This document shows positions 32,876 to 42,086 of a stretch of DNA of 63,618 nucleotides, in pieces. Position 1 is the first letter of the stretch, and each line of letters starts with the position of its first letter. The notes below the pieces were generated by a model. It was not told where the DNA came from. It saw only the letters and a list, made by a program, of their open reading frames with translations, and did not search any database. The stretch lies in assembly GCF_015351475.1 (NCBI RefSeq), contig NZ_JADKPR010000029.1, positions 1-63,618 of the forward strand. Reading direction: 5' to 3'. This DNA is from Flavobacterium sp. HJJ (lineage in GTDB: Bacteria; Bacteroidota; Bacteroidia; Flavobacteriales; Flavobacteriaceae). The position numbers and the translations under genes are program-made.

Positions 32876-32908
32876 AGACCTAACAGGTTTTAAAAACCCG
32901 TTAGATCT
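32876..32908. repeat. Palindrome with GGTTTT / AAAACC centre after the amylase gene
   Basis: A 33-base inverted repeat, AGACCTAACAGGTTTT against AAAACCCGTTAGATCT, with two mismatches. It lies between the stop of the amylase gene and its terminator. The core resembles the palindrome at 25369, hinting at one small repeat family. It could also protect the mRNA 3' end. Confidence 0.55.
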
Positions 32909-32915
32909 GTAAAAT

Positions 32916-34580
32916 TTACTTCATCGATTCCAACAAAACAATATCAAACTCACTGTCAACAGTCACTTTTCCATTCAAAACGGTTGCTGTTTTTCTGGAA
33001 TAAGCATCCCTAATTTTAGCTCCTTCCTTGAAGGCTGAGCCCACAGGGATTTCCTTTTTCCCCTTGGCTAAATCCAATCCGATTACGACTGTGTCTTTAT
33101 ATTTCCCTTTGGTAAAAGTTCGTGAACAAACATACGGTTTTGTCGAAATCTCTATATTCACGCCGGCTCCAACCGATGGATGATTCTTTCTGAACTGACC
33201 TAGTTTTTGCCAATGCAACAACACTTTTTGGGTTTCGGGATTTGTTTTTATGGCTTCCCAATTCATATTAGAACGCAATGTGGCATCGCCTACAGTTCCT
33301 TCGACCACAAGTGATCGAGCGGATTCGTCACCGTAATACATTTGTGAAATACCGGGAGTCAACAATAATTTTGTTCCGCTTTCGATGCTTTTGGTACGTT
33401 TGGCATCAAAAGGCCCACCATCGTCGTGAGAAGACAAATAATTCAGAACACTATTGCCTTTCAATTGACCGTTTAGTAAGCCAGAATATTTTGAAAACAG
33501 CGTAGAATAGTCTTTTTGAGCATCACTTTTGAACTCAAAATTGATCATAGCCGTAAAACCATTCGCATAATAATCTACTTTTTTGTCCCCAAAATCGAAT
33601 AGTTTTCCGTTGCTGATATTGTAATTATAGACTTCGGCAATGGTGTAAAACGGGTTGTTATCCAAAACTTTCGTCGGATTATTTTTTTTCCATTGTGCGA
33701 AAGCGTAATCACATTGGGTTTTGAAATCGGCCCAAACGCTTTCGTCTGTATGTTTCACCGTATCGGCGCGGTAACCGTCAATTCCGAACTCTGTGATGTA
33801 ATCCGTCAACCATTTTATGATGTAATATTTTGGAGTTCTTGGGTAGCCCGTTCTTTTGAAAAAAGCGTCCAATGAAGCTACTTCTTTTTCATATCTTCCT
33901 TCCGCTTTCCATTTTTCAACCAAAAAAGGAGGCAGTGCAACGGCAACTTTGCTTTCGGTTTTTACATCAGGTAAATTCGATACCAACGTACAAGCCGTTG
34001 TATTTTCAAAATTGCTGTATTTGCAATTTGGTCCTGTGCGAACCCAATCTTCAGGCCAAACAGTATCGACAGGCGTAACTGGTCCGGTATGATTGATTAC
34101 CCCATCAAGCATGATTCGGATTCCTTTGGCGTGGGCTTTTTTGACCAATTCGGCCAAATCTTTTTTGGTTCCGAAGTTAGGATCCAAAGCCGTCCAATCC
34201 CTTGTCCAATAGCCGTGAAATCCATAACTAAAACCGGTTCCTTCATCGACTCCGTCATGAATTTGTTCGACAATAGGTGTAAACCAAATCACGTTGATTC
34301 CCAATTTTGTAAAGTAACCTTCGTCTATTTTTTGAATAATTCCTTTAAGGTCGCCACCTTCAAAACCGCGAAGTTTTCCAGCAGTTTTAGTTCTGTTATA
34401 ATTTACATCATTCGATTTATCGCCATTGTTAAAACGGTCGGTCATCAAAAAATATAAATTGGCTCCTTCCCAAACGAAAGGTGTTTTCTCGGTTTTTGCG
34501 ACAGCGTTTTTTTTCGCTTGTGCAAATACTAAAGTCGTTGCCAACAAAACCGACAGTGATAGTATTGTTTTTCTAATCAT
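32916..34580 (-). CDS. GH13 alpha-amylase family enzyme, secreted
   Basis: A protein of 554 residues with a signal peptide (MIRKTILSLSVLLATTLVFAQ). The barrel holds the GH13 regions: DGVINHTG near residue 158, IDGYRADTVKH near 268 (nucleophile Asp), YTIAEVYNY near 312 (acid Glu) and YLSSHDDGG near 385. A C-terminal beta domain follows from about 470. It probably acts in the periplasm on maltooligosaccharides. It is the last gene of the six-gene operon and starts one base after the GH31 stop codon, so translation is likely coupled. Confidence 0.9.
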   Translation of the reverse strand: MIRKTILSLSVLLATTLVFAQAKKNAVAKTEKTPFVWEGANLYFLMTDRFNNGDKSNDVNYNRTKTAGKLRGFEGGDLKGIIQKIDEGYFTKLGINVIWFTPIVEQIHDGVDEGTGFSYGFHGYWTRDWTALDPNFGTKKDLAELVKKAHAKGIRIMLDGVINHTGPVTPVDTVWPEDWVRTGPNCKYSNFENTTACTLVSNLPDVKTESKVAVALPPFLVEKWKAEGRYEKEVASLDAFFKRTGYPRTPKYYIIKWLTDYITEFGIDGYRADTVKHTDESVWADFKTQCDYAFAQWKKNNPTKVLDNNPFYTIAEVYNYNISNGKLFDFGDKKVDYYANGFTAMINFEFKSDAQKDYSTLFSKYSGLLNGQLKGNSVLNYLSSHDDGGPFDAKRTKSIESGTKLLLTPGISQMYYGDESARSLVVEGTVGDATLRSNMNWEAIKTNPETQKVLLHWQKLGQFRKNHPSVGAGVNIEISTKPYVCSRTFTKGKYKDTVVIGLDLAKGKKEIPVGSAFKEGAKIRDAYSRKTATVLNGKVTVDSEFDIVLLESMK

Positions 34581-34581
34581 T

Positions 34582-36969
34582 TTATAGCTGTATTTTGATT
34601 TCGTTATCTAATCCTTTTTTCAATGCTACCGGAATTTCAAGCGTGGAAGCATTGGTTTTAAACTCCACATTCGCTCCGTTAACGGTAACTTTCGTTGGTT
34701 TTGAACTGATGTTGTGAACCAATAAAGTGACGTTTTTGTCAGTACCTGCAAATACTTTTCCAACAGTTGTGGTTATTTTCAATGTAATAACTTTTGCGGA
34801 AGCGTTACTTGAAAAATTCAAAATTTCGTATGCTCCTTTTTCAAAAGCATTTGGAGTCAATCCGTCATCATTGTATAATTTTCCGGAGCTTGACGTTGTT
34901 TTTTCATCAAAATAAAAATGCAAATCAAAGTTAGCCAACGAATATTTTGTCGTGTTCTGAATTGTTTTAATCATCGGGACAAAAGCGCCTCCTCGGACAA
35001 ACACCGGAATATTATCTGCCGAAACAGCAATGTTCTCCATATTTCCTCCTTCGTGTTTTGCACCCGTATAAAAATCATACCAATTGCTGTTTTTTGGGAA
35101 ATAAACAGTTGTGTTGGTAACTCCAGCTTTGGTAATTGGTGTCACCAAAAAATCATTTCCCCACAAATAGGAATCACAAGAGTTCAATAACTTGTCATTG
35201 GTTGGTTCCTCAAAAAACAAAGGACGCATCAATGGCAAACCTTTGTTGTTATTTTCAAAAGCCAAAGTGTAATTGTACGGCAACATTTGGTAACGCAACT
35301 TAATTTGTTTTTTAACTTTGGCTTTGGTCAAAATATCTTTATTAACAGGTTCCGAAGCCACATCTTCCTGCGCGTGCGGACGATACACCGGCTGAAATAC
35401 GCCATACTGCAACCAACGAACATACAACTCATTGTCGAAATAATCTCCGGCAAATCCTCCCAAATCCGAATGCATATATGCCATTCCCTGCATTCCCATC
35501 TGCAACGCAATTTCAGGTTGCGATTGTAATCCTTCCCAACTACGACTTACATCGCCCGACCACGGAATCATTCCGTAATGCTGTGAACCGGAATATCCGG
35601 CACGCATCAGGATAAATGGACGCACATTTGGAAAATCCTTAACGTAGCCATCATTAATCATTTTGGACCAAGTATGTCCGTAAATATTATGCACTTCATC
35701 TGCTTTTCCCTGTGCGGTAAATGATGCTGACGGAAACACTTCGGGTTCTCCCAAATCGCCCCACCAACCGCCAACTCCTTGATTAATTAGATTTTTATAA
35801 ATGTTCCAAAACCAAGTTTTCCCTTCGGGTTTAAACACATCTACAAGTCCGGTATTCCCGAAAAAGAAATCGTATTTAAATGGGTTTCCGGCATTATCTG
35901 TTGCCAAAACTTTCTTATCGACAGCATCTTGCCATCTACTTGAAGTCGTCAATATAAAAGGCTCAGTAATCAAAATGGTTTTGACTCCTTTACCGTTCAA
36001 ATCGTTTATCATTTTCTTTGGATCAGAGAAATTGTCTTTGTCCCAATCCAAATTACCCATCGTTCCTGTAACCGTTTTCCCGAACCAATACAAATCAAGA
36101 ATAATGGCATCCACAGGGATTTCATCTTTCAAATATTTATCAATGGTTTTGGATACTTCTTCCTGCGAATGATACCCAAATCTACTAGAGAAATTCCCCA
36201 GAACCCAACGAGGAACAAGAGGTTGTCTTCCTGTCAAAGCCGTGTAATTTGAAGTCAAATCAGTCCAAGAATCGCCTGCAATTACCTGATAGGTTTTTCG
36301 TCCCGAAATAGTTTCGTAAACTAAAGTATTGTCTTTTTTGCTGTCCAAATCCAACCACCCGATAGCACCGTTATCAAAATGAACCGCATAAATTTTGGAT
36401 GACATTACTAACGGAATCGAGAAATTCATTTTCTTCGAATGCGTTCCGTATCCATAATCGGCTTGGTTGTACAATTCCAAACGGTTTCCGCGACGGTTGA
36501 TACCCAATGCTCTCGCTCCGGCACCATAAAGCGCTTCGGTTCCATCCACATTGAATTCTATTGTTTCCTGAGGCTGTTCTTTACTATTTGTGTTTCTTTT
36601 TACATAGCCATTTTTCTCCGAAATCAACTCTTTGTTTTTGTACAAATAGGTAATTTGGAAAGGGCTTTTTACGATAGAAACCGAAATTCCGTTTGAAAAA
36701 TACACCAATTCGTTTTGAGTTTGCTTTACTTTAAAAACCGTTTTTTCAGGAGTTAAAACAACTGCATGCGAATTGGAATTTGATTTTTCGCCTGTCGGCA
36801 AAAAAGTGGTTTCAATTATTTTATCCGAATAAGGTTTTATGAAATACTGCCCATCAGAAGTTTTTATTTCCAAAATGTTTTGGACTACTTTATAACTTTC
36901 AAATTTTCTGTTTGCGTTTTGAGCAAAGGAAAAACTTGAAATTAAAAGCAATAAAATTATTTTTTTCAT
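34582..36969 (-). CDS. GH31 alpha-glucosidase, secreted
   Basis: A protein of 795 residues from MKKIILLLLISSFSFAQ (signal peptide); a start at 36993 is less likely. After an N-terminal beta-sandwich come the GH31 barrel motifs AIILDLYWFGK near residue 290 and WWGDLGEPE near 408, the latter with the nucleophile Asp. The typical C-terminal domains with YDFYTGAKHEGG and FVRGGAFVPM follow. It releases glucose from the ends of alpha-glucans; SusB does the comparable step in Bacteroides but belongs to GH97. It is in one operon with GH13, GH65 and the importer. Confidence 0.9.
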   Translation of the reverse strand: MKKIILLLLISSFSFAQNANRKFESYKVVQNILEIKTSDGQYFIKPYSDKIIETTFLPTGEKSNSNSHAVVLTPEKTVFKVKQTQNELVYFSNGISVSIVKSPFQITYLYKNKELISEKNGYVKRNTNSKEQPQETIEFNVDGTEALYGAGARALGINRRGNRLELYNQADYGYGTHSKKMNFSIPLVMSSKIYAVHFDNGAIGWLDLDSKKDNTLVYETISGRKTYQVIAGDSWTDLTSNYTALTGRQPLVPRWVLGNFSSRFGYHSQEEVSKTIDKYLKDEIPVDAIILDLYWFGKTVTGTMGNLDWDKDNFSDPKKMINDLNGKGVKTILITEPFILTTSSRWQDAVDKKVLATDNAGNPFKYDFFFGNTGLVDVFKPEGKTWFWNIYKNLINQGVGGWWGDLGEPEVFPSASFTAQGKADEVHNIYGHTWSKMINDGYVKDFPNVRPFILMRAGYSGSQHYGMIPWSGDVSRSWEGLQSQPEIALQMGMQGMAYMHSDLGGFAGDYFDNELYVRWLQYGVFQPVYRPHAQEDVASEPVNKDILTKAKVKKQIKLRYQMLPYNYTLAFENNNKGLPLMRPLFFEEPTNDKLLNSCDSYLWGNDFLVTPITKAGVTNTTVYFPKNSNWYDFYTGAKHEGGNMENIAVSADNIPVFVRGGAFVPMIKTIQNTTKYSLANFDLHFYFDEKTTSSSGKLYNDDGLTPNAFEKGAYEILNFSSNASAKVITLKITTTVGKVFAGTDKNVTLLVHNISSKPTKVTVNGANVEFKTNASTLEIPVALKKGLDNEIKIQL

Positions 36970-36989
36970 AACTAATCTAAAATTTTGAA

Positions 36990-37120
36990 CCATTAAGATA
37001 TTAAGGTTATTAAGCTTTCTTAATGATTCTTAATACCTTAATGGTGACTTTGAATAATTTTAATTTTTAATTAAAATCATTCACATTTAGTTTCCTTAAT
37101 GACTCTTAATAACTTAATGG
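36990..37120. repeat. Repeats of CTTAAT/ATTAAG words between GH31 and GH13 genes
   Basis: 36990-37044 is an imperfect 55-base palindrome (CCATTAAGATATTAAGG against CCTTAATGG at the far end). A third copy of one arm, CTTAATGACTCTTAATAACT, is at 37095-37114. A separate AT hairpin sits at about 37055-37083. No gene. They lie within an operon, so they would be transcribed and could fold into an mRNA processing or stability element. Confidence 0.6.
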
Positions 37121-37130
37121 TTTAAAAAAA

Positions 37131-38969
37131 TCACTTCAATTCCAAAAGCAGAACCGATTTTCCTTCGATCGTAATATCATTTTTCAAATCAATTGATTTT
37201 CCTGAAATCACATCGTTTCCAGTTGAATAATTCACCAAACTCTCCTGAAAACGGTTAGTTGCAAAAGTTTTAGACTCCTTATTGTTATTGATGACCACCA
37301 TAACCGATTTGGAATCAGTATACCTGAAATACACATAGACATTATTCTCAGGAATATAGTGTTTCATTTTCCCGAAATGCACGGCATCATTGGTTTTTCG
37401 CCAATTGAACAATTTTGATGAAAAATCAAAAAACTGCTGTTGCTCGGCCGTCCTTCCTTCTTTTGCGAAAGCATTATTACTGTCTCCAGCCCAGCCTCCA
37501 GGGAAATCCTGACGAATGGCAGCATCGCCGTCTTTGTCTTTACTTCCTGCCATTCCAATCTCGGAACCATAATAAATCTGTGGAATTCCTCGAACGGTTG
37601 CCAGCAAAGTCATTGCCATTTTATATTTTGACAAATCTTTTTGATAAATTTCGTTGAAACGGTTTGTGTCGTGATTTTCGGCAAAAATCATAATACTGTT
37701 GATGTTTGGATACAGAAAATCGTTGGTGAAATTTTCATAAATATTGACCATTCCTTCGTTCCATTTTCCATTATCCTGATTGAAAACATTGGCCATCGTT
37801 TCCATCAGTGTGAAATCCATTACAGACGGCAGGTACGAATTATAATCCTGTATTGCTGCAATTTTACTGTCTTTCTGCCAATACGCCATCTGCGCCTGAT
37901 CGTGCATCCAGACTTCCCCAACGATGTTGAAATTTGGGTATTCATCGGTAACTGCTTTGGTCCATTCGGCGATTCCTTTTTTATCGCAATACGAATAGGT
38001 ATCTACGCGGAAGCCATCTAAATTGGCATACTCAATCCACCAGATTGCATTTTGTTTCAAATAAGTATTCACCAATGGATTTGATTGATTCAAGTCGGGC
38101 ATTGATTTTACAAACCAGCCGTCCATGCACATTTTGGCATCAATCTGCGATGCGTTCGGATCAAACTGAGTGGTCATTCTGTAATTGGTTTGAGCATAAC
38201 CCGGAAACTGATGAATCCATTCATACGTTGGCAAATCTTTCATCATCCAATGTTCGGCTCCCCAATGATTCGTTACATAATCCATAATGAGTTTCATGTC
38301 TCGTTTATGCAGCTCAGATGAAAGCTGTACATACTCTTCATTGGTTCCAAAACGGGGATCAATTTTGTAAACATCCGATTGTCCGTAAGTATGATATGAG
38401 TAAGCTTTGTCATTATCTTCGCAAAGCGGTGTCGGCCAAAGTGCCGTTGCTCCCAATTCTTTTATGTAATCCAAATGCTGAATCATACCGGCAATATCAC
38501 CGCCGTGTCTTCCGCCGGGAAGCGCTCGGTTTCCTTTTTCAGTAACTGATTTATCGCTGTCATTTTTAGGATTTCCATTCGCAAAACGATCGGACATTAT
38601 CAGATAAATCAAATCGGAGGCATCATAACCTTTTCTTGAAGCCGAATTTTCCCTTCTCTGTTTCAGGCTGTATTTTTTGGTAAAAGCGACTTTTTTGTTT
38701 TTCGAAAATGAAAAAACTAAATCCTGCGCCGTCACATTTTTAGTATCGATGGTAACAAAAAGATAATTTGGGTTTTCGGTTTTCTTTACTTCTTTAATTA
38801 CAATATTATTGGAAACCGCCACTTCATTCTCGGCAATATTTTTGCCATAAAACATAATCTGCAGTTCTGGATTATGCATTCCTGCATACCAAAACGGGGG
38901 CTCAACTCTGTCAATTTGAGCAAAAACGGATGCTGATATAAGACACATGAGAATAATTGCTTTTTTCAT
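37131..38969 (-). CDS. GH13 neopullulanase/cyclomaltodextrinase-like enzyme (SusA type)
   Basis: A protein of 612 residues with a short signal peptide (MKKAIILMCLISASVFAQ). An N-terminal beta-sandwich (residues about 22-105, RVEPPFWYAGMHNPELQIMF) is the cyclomaltodextrinase N-domain. The barrel carries LIMDYVTNHWG near residue 228, DGFRVDTYSY near 320 (nucleophile), IVGEVWMH near 355 (acid) and FAENHDTNRF near 428. It should cut maltooligosaccharides, cyclodextrins or pullulan in the periplasm. It corresponds to SusA of Bacteroides. Confidence 0.9.
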   Translation of the reverse strand: MKKAIILMCLISASVFAQIDRVEPPFWYAGMHNPELQIMFYGKNIAENEVAVSNNIVIKEVKKTENPNYLFVTIDTKNVTAQDLVFSFSKNKKVAFTKKYSLKQRRENSASRKGYDASDLIYLIMSDRFANGNPKNDSDKSVTEKGNRALPGGRHGGDIAGMIQHLDYIKELGATALWPTPLCEDNDKAYSYHTYGQSDVYKIDPRFGTNEEYVQLSSELHKRDMKLIMDYVTNHWGAEHWMMKDLPTYEWIHQFPGYAQTNYRMTTQFDPNASQIDAKMCMDGWFVKSMPDLNQSNPLVNTYLKQNAIWWIEYANLDGFRVDTYSYCDKKGIAEWTKAVTDEYPNFNIVGEVWMHDQAQMAYWQKDSKIAAIQDYNSYLPSVMDFTLMETMANVFNQDNGKWNEGMVNIYENFTNDFLYPNINSIMIFAENHDTNRFNEIYQKDLSKYKMAMTLLATVRGIPQIYYGSEIGMAGSKDKDGDAAIRQDFPGGWAGDSNNAFAKEGRTAEQQQFFDFSSKLFNWRKTNDAVHFGKMKHYIPENNVYVYFRYTDSKSVMVVINNNKESKTFATNRFQESLVNYSTGNDVISGKSIDLKNDITIEGKSVLLLELK

Positions 38970-38984
38970 TACTGCTATAATTTT

Positions 38985-39019
38985 AAAACCCTTTCGAAGT
39001 AATACTAAGAAAGGGTTTG
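38985..39019 (-). promoter_or_regulatory. Intra-operon hairpin between GH65 and GH13 genes
   Basis: AAACCCTTTC (38986-38995) pairs perfectly with GAAAGGGTTT (39009-39018) around a 13-base loop. On the minus strand it is followed by TAAAATT and not by a real T-run, so it may be a weak terminator or an mRNA stabiliser that sets the ratio of the two enzymes. Confidence 0.55.
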
Positions 39020-39033
39020 TTTACTAATTTATT

Positions 39034-41328
39034 TTAATGATTTGGCTGAACCAAAACTGCTGTGCCGTTCACATAAACAGTTAATTCATTTGTCCCTTCC
39101 AAAGTGAATTTAGTTTCCTTATGATCCACTGCAATTTTCAGAATCTGGTTTCTAAAATTGATTTTAAAGGAATAGCCTTCCCATTCTTTAGGAATTTTTG
39201 GAGAAAAATGAAGTGCGTCATTTTTCACTCTCATTCCGCCGAATCCTTCCACAATGCTCATCCAGGTTCCAGCCATAGATGTGATGTGACAGCCTTCTTC
39301 GACCTCTTTGTTGTAATCGTCAAGATCCAAACGAGAAGTTCTTAAATAGAACGCATAAGCCATATCCATTTTGTCTAATAAAGCGGCCTGAATCGAATGC
39401 ACGCAAGGAGAAAGCGAACTTTCATGCACTGTAAATGATTCATAGAAATCGAAATTACGTTCCAATTCTTCTTTAGAAAAATGATCTTCGAAGAAGTAAA
39501 AACACTGCAATACGTCAGCCTGTTTGATGTAAGGCGAACGCAAAACTCTGTCCCAAGACCATTTTTGGTTAATTGGTCTTTGTGAACGGTCTAAGTCTTT
39601 TACACGGACTAAATCTTTGTCTAAGAAACCGTCCTGCTGCAGGTAAATCCCCATTTCTTCTGATCTTGGAAAATACATATTGCTCGAAACTTTATTCCAT
39701 TCCTGTAACTCAGCATCCGAGAGTTTTACTTTTTCGAGAATGCGTTTGTGGTCTGCAGGATATTCTGCTGTAACTTTTTGAATTTGTTCAGTAGCATAAT
39801 CGATACACCATTTAGCAATATAATTGGTATAGAAATTATTGTTGATGTTGTTTTCGTATTCGTTTGGACCAGTTACACCCAAAATCATGTATTGATTTTT
39901 GTTTTTGGAAAAAGAAGCTCTTTGATGCCAAAAACGGGCAATACCAATTAATACTTCCAATCCTTTCTCTGGAATATACGAGTAATCACCTGTAAAACGG
40001 TGGTAATTGTAAATTGCAAAAGCAATCGCTCCATTTCTATGGATTTCTTCGTGAGTGATTTCCCATTCGTTATGGCATTCTTCACCATTCATGGTAACCA
40101 TCGGATACAAAGCTGCACCATTAGTAAAACCTAAATTATCTTTAGCATTTTCAATGGCTTTATCCAATTGATTGTAACGGTAGGTCAATAAATTACGGGC
40201 AACCTGCTGGTCTTTGGTGGCCATATAAAAAGGAATACAATATGCCTCAGTGTCCCAATAAGTAGATCCTCCGTATTTTTCGCCTGTAAATCCTTTTGGA
40301 CCAATATTCAAACGGGAATCTTTACCTAAATAGGTTTGATTCAATTGGAAAATATTAAATCGGATTCCCTGCTGTGCTTTTACATCGCCATCGATAGTGA
40401 TATCCGACATTTCCCAGATTTTTGCCCAAGCATCAATCTGATCCTGTAACAATTGATCGTATCCTTTTGCTAAAGCTTTTTGAATAACATTTTCTGCTGC
40501 CGAAACGGTATCGGTATGATTTAGCGAAACAGTGTAACCTCCAATTTTCTGGATTCCGGATTTTTCTCCTTTTGCAGCAATAACATCGTAATAAAATAAA
40601 ATTTTATCAGCAGTCGTATCAACAGAAGTAGGAGATAAATTTTGTTTTTCGCCTTTTGCAAAAATGGTATTCTGCATAAAGGTTGTTACTTTAAAATGCG
40701 TTTTGAAAGTCTGTGCTGTAACAAAAGCTTCGTTTCCAGATTTTTTAACGTCTAATGGTTCCCAGAATTTCTCTTCCCAGTTAGCATCTTCATTGGTTAC
40801 ACCAGCATCGATGTAAGGTTTATAGATAATTTTGGCGTCTTTGTTCAAAGGAGTGATTTCATAATTGATTACTCCAGCTTCGTCTAAATCCAGAGATAGA
40901 AAACGACGGACATTCACCGATACTTCAGTACCATTTTTAAGTGTCGCCTGAAAGGAACGGTTGTACCAGCCCTCTTTCATATTCAATTCACGACGGTAAT
41001 TTGAAACTTCGGTACAGGTATTCAAATCAAAGTCTTCTCCATTAATTTCAATATTGATTCCAATCCAGTTTGGAGCATTCAATACTTTAGCAAAATATTT
41101 TGGATAACCGTTTTTCCACCAGCCTACTTTAGTTTTGTCTGGGTAATAAATTCCAGCAATGTAACTTCCCTGAAAAGTTTCCCCTGAATAATTTTCTTCA
41201 AAATTCGCTCTCTGTCCCATAGCACCGTTACCGATACTGAATAAACTTTCGGAAGATTTAACTTGTTCCTTATCAAATCCTTCTTCGATGATAGACCAAT
41301 TATCTGGTTTTATATAATCTTGATTCAT
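39034..41328 (-). CDS. GH65 maltose phosphorylase
   Basis: A cytosolic enzyme of 764 residues without a signal peptide. It splits maltose with phosphate into glucose and beta-glucose-1-phosphate. The GH65 build is visible: an N-terminal beta-sandwich (to about residue 270), then the alpha/alpha barrel with WDTEAYCIPFYM near residue 358, the catalytic Glu in TGPNEYENN near 490, and the C-terminal domain. Maltose phosphorylase is favoured over kojibiose or trehalose enzymes by the neighbours: beta-phosphoglucomutase for its product and an MFS importer. Confidence 0.9.
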   Translation of the reverse strand: MNQDYIKPDNWSIIEEGFDKEQVKSSESLFSIGNGAMGQRANFEENYSGETFQGSYIAGIYYPDKTKVGWWKNGYPKYFAKVLNAPNWIGINIEINGEDFDLNTCTEVSNYRRELNMKEGWYNRSFQATLKNGTEVSVNVRRFLSLDLDEAGVINYEITPLNKDAKIIYKPYIDAGVTNEDANWEEKFWEPLDVKKSGNEAFVTAQTFKTHFKVTTFMQNTIFAKGEKQNLSPTSVDTTADKILFYYDVIAAKGEKSGIQKIGGYTVSLNHTDTVSAAENVIQKALAKGYDQLLQDQIDAWAKIWEMSDITIDGDVKAQQGIRFNIFQLNQTYLGKDSRLNIGPKGFTGEKYGGSTYWDTEAYCIPFYMATKDQQVARNLLTYRYNQLDKAIENAKDNLGFTNGAALYPMVTMNGEECHNEWEITHEEIHRNGAIAFAIYNYHRFTGDYSYIPEKGLEVLIGIARFWHQRASFSKNKNQYMILGVTGPNEYENNINNNFYTNYIAKWCIDYATEQIQKVTAEYPADHKRILEKVKLSDAELQEWNKVSSNMYFPRSEEMGIYLQQDGFLDKDLVRVKDLDRSQRPINQKWSWDRVLRSPYIKQADVLQCFYFFEDHFSKEELERNFDFYESFTVHESSLSPCVHSIQAALLDKMDMAYAFYLRTSRLDLDDYNKEVEEGCHITSMAGTWMSIVEGFGGMRVKNDALHFSPKIPKEWEGYSFKINFRNQILKIAVDHKETKFTLEGTNELTVYVNGTAVLVQPNH

Positions 41329-41347
41329 TTTTTTTTTTTAATGTGTT

Positions 41348-41391
41348 AATGTGAAAATTAAACTCTTTGTGAATTATCCAATTTTCACATT
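41348..41391 (-). promoter_or_regulatory. Intra-operon hairpin between pgmB and GH65 genes
   Basis: AATGTGAAAATT (41348-41359) pairs perfectly with AATTTTCACATT (41380-41391) with a 20-base loop. There is no T-run. As with the hairpin at 38985, it lies in the gap between two operon genes and may act at the RNA level. Confidence 0.5.
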
Positions 41392-41405
41392 TTCTGATTG
41401 ACTAA

Positions 41406-42065
41406 TTATTTATTAATTAATAATTCCAAAAAAGTGGAATTCATTTCGGTAAAATCTTTAAAATTGTATTGTGCTTCATACAGTGTTTCTTCGTGACCAA
41501 TGCCAATACTAATCATTTTGGCAATGTTTGCAGCTTGAATTCCTGCTACAGAATCTTCAAAAACTATAGAGTCTTCATTGGTTACATTCAATAATCGTGC
41601 AGCGTGAAGGAAAACTTCGGGATCTGGTTTTGCATTCACCACATCATTTCCATCAACTATAACGTCAAAAAAGGGCAGAACTCCAGTTTTTTCAAGAATT
41701 GGTCTTGCATTTTTACTGGCTGATCCCAAAGCAATTGGCTGATTATTCGCTTTTAAAAACTTTAAGACCTTAATCACTCCCGGCAGAATTTCAGTCTCAT
41801 TCATATCGACCAGATACGAAAGATAATCTTCGTTCTTTTGGATCAGCCATTTGTCTTTTTCTTCCTGAGACGCCTGAATGTTTCCCAATTCTAAAATGAT
41901 ATCTAAGGAACGAACGCGGCTCACTCCTTTTAATAATTCATTATGTTCTAATGTGAAATCAATTCCTAATCCGCTTGCGATTTTTTTCCACGCTAAGAAA
42001 TGATATTTGGCAGTGTCAACAATTACACCGTCTAAATCAAAAATAAATCCTTTTCTCTTTTCCAT
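41406..42065 (-). CDS. pgmB: Beta-phosphoglucomutase
   Basis: A HAD-superfamily enzyme of 219 residues. It turns beta-glucose-1-phosphate into glucose-6-phosphate via a phospho-Asp. The motif FDLDGVIVDTAKYHFLAW holds the nucleophile Asp and acid/base Asp. LLKGVSRVRSLDIIL carries the substrate-binding Arg. ALGSASKNARPIL is HAD motif II and VFEDSVAGIQAA is motif IV. It lies directly between the maltose importer (21 bases) and maltose phosphorylase, whose product it uses. Confidence 0.95.
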   Translation of the reverse strand: MEKRKGFIFDLDGVIVDTAKYHFLAWKKIASGLGIDFTLEHNELLKGVSRVRSLDIILELGNIQASQEEKDKWLIQKNEDYLSYLVDMNETEILPGVIKVLKFLKANNQPIALGSASKNARPILEKTGVLPFFDVIVDGNDVVNAKPDPEVFLHAARLLNVTNEDSIVFEDSVAGIQAANIAKMISIGIGHEETLYEAQYNFKDFTEMNSTFLELLINK

Positions 42066-42086
42066 TATTCTGCTTATTATTTTATT

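Noticed and set aside
34089..34457. 122-residue plus-strand ORF
   Set aside because: Antisense shadow of the GH13 amylase gene.
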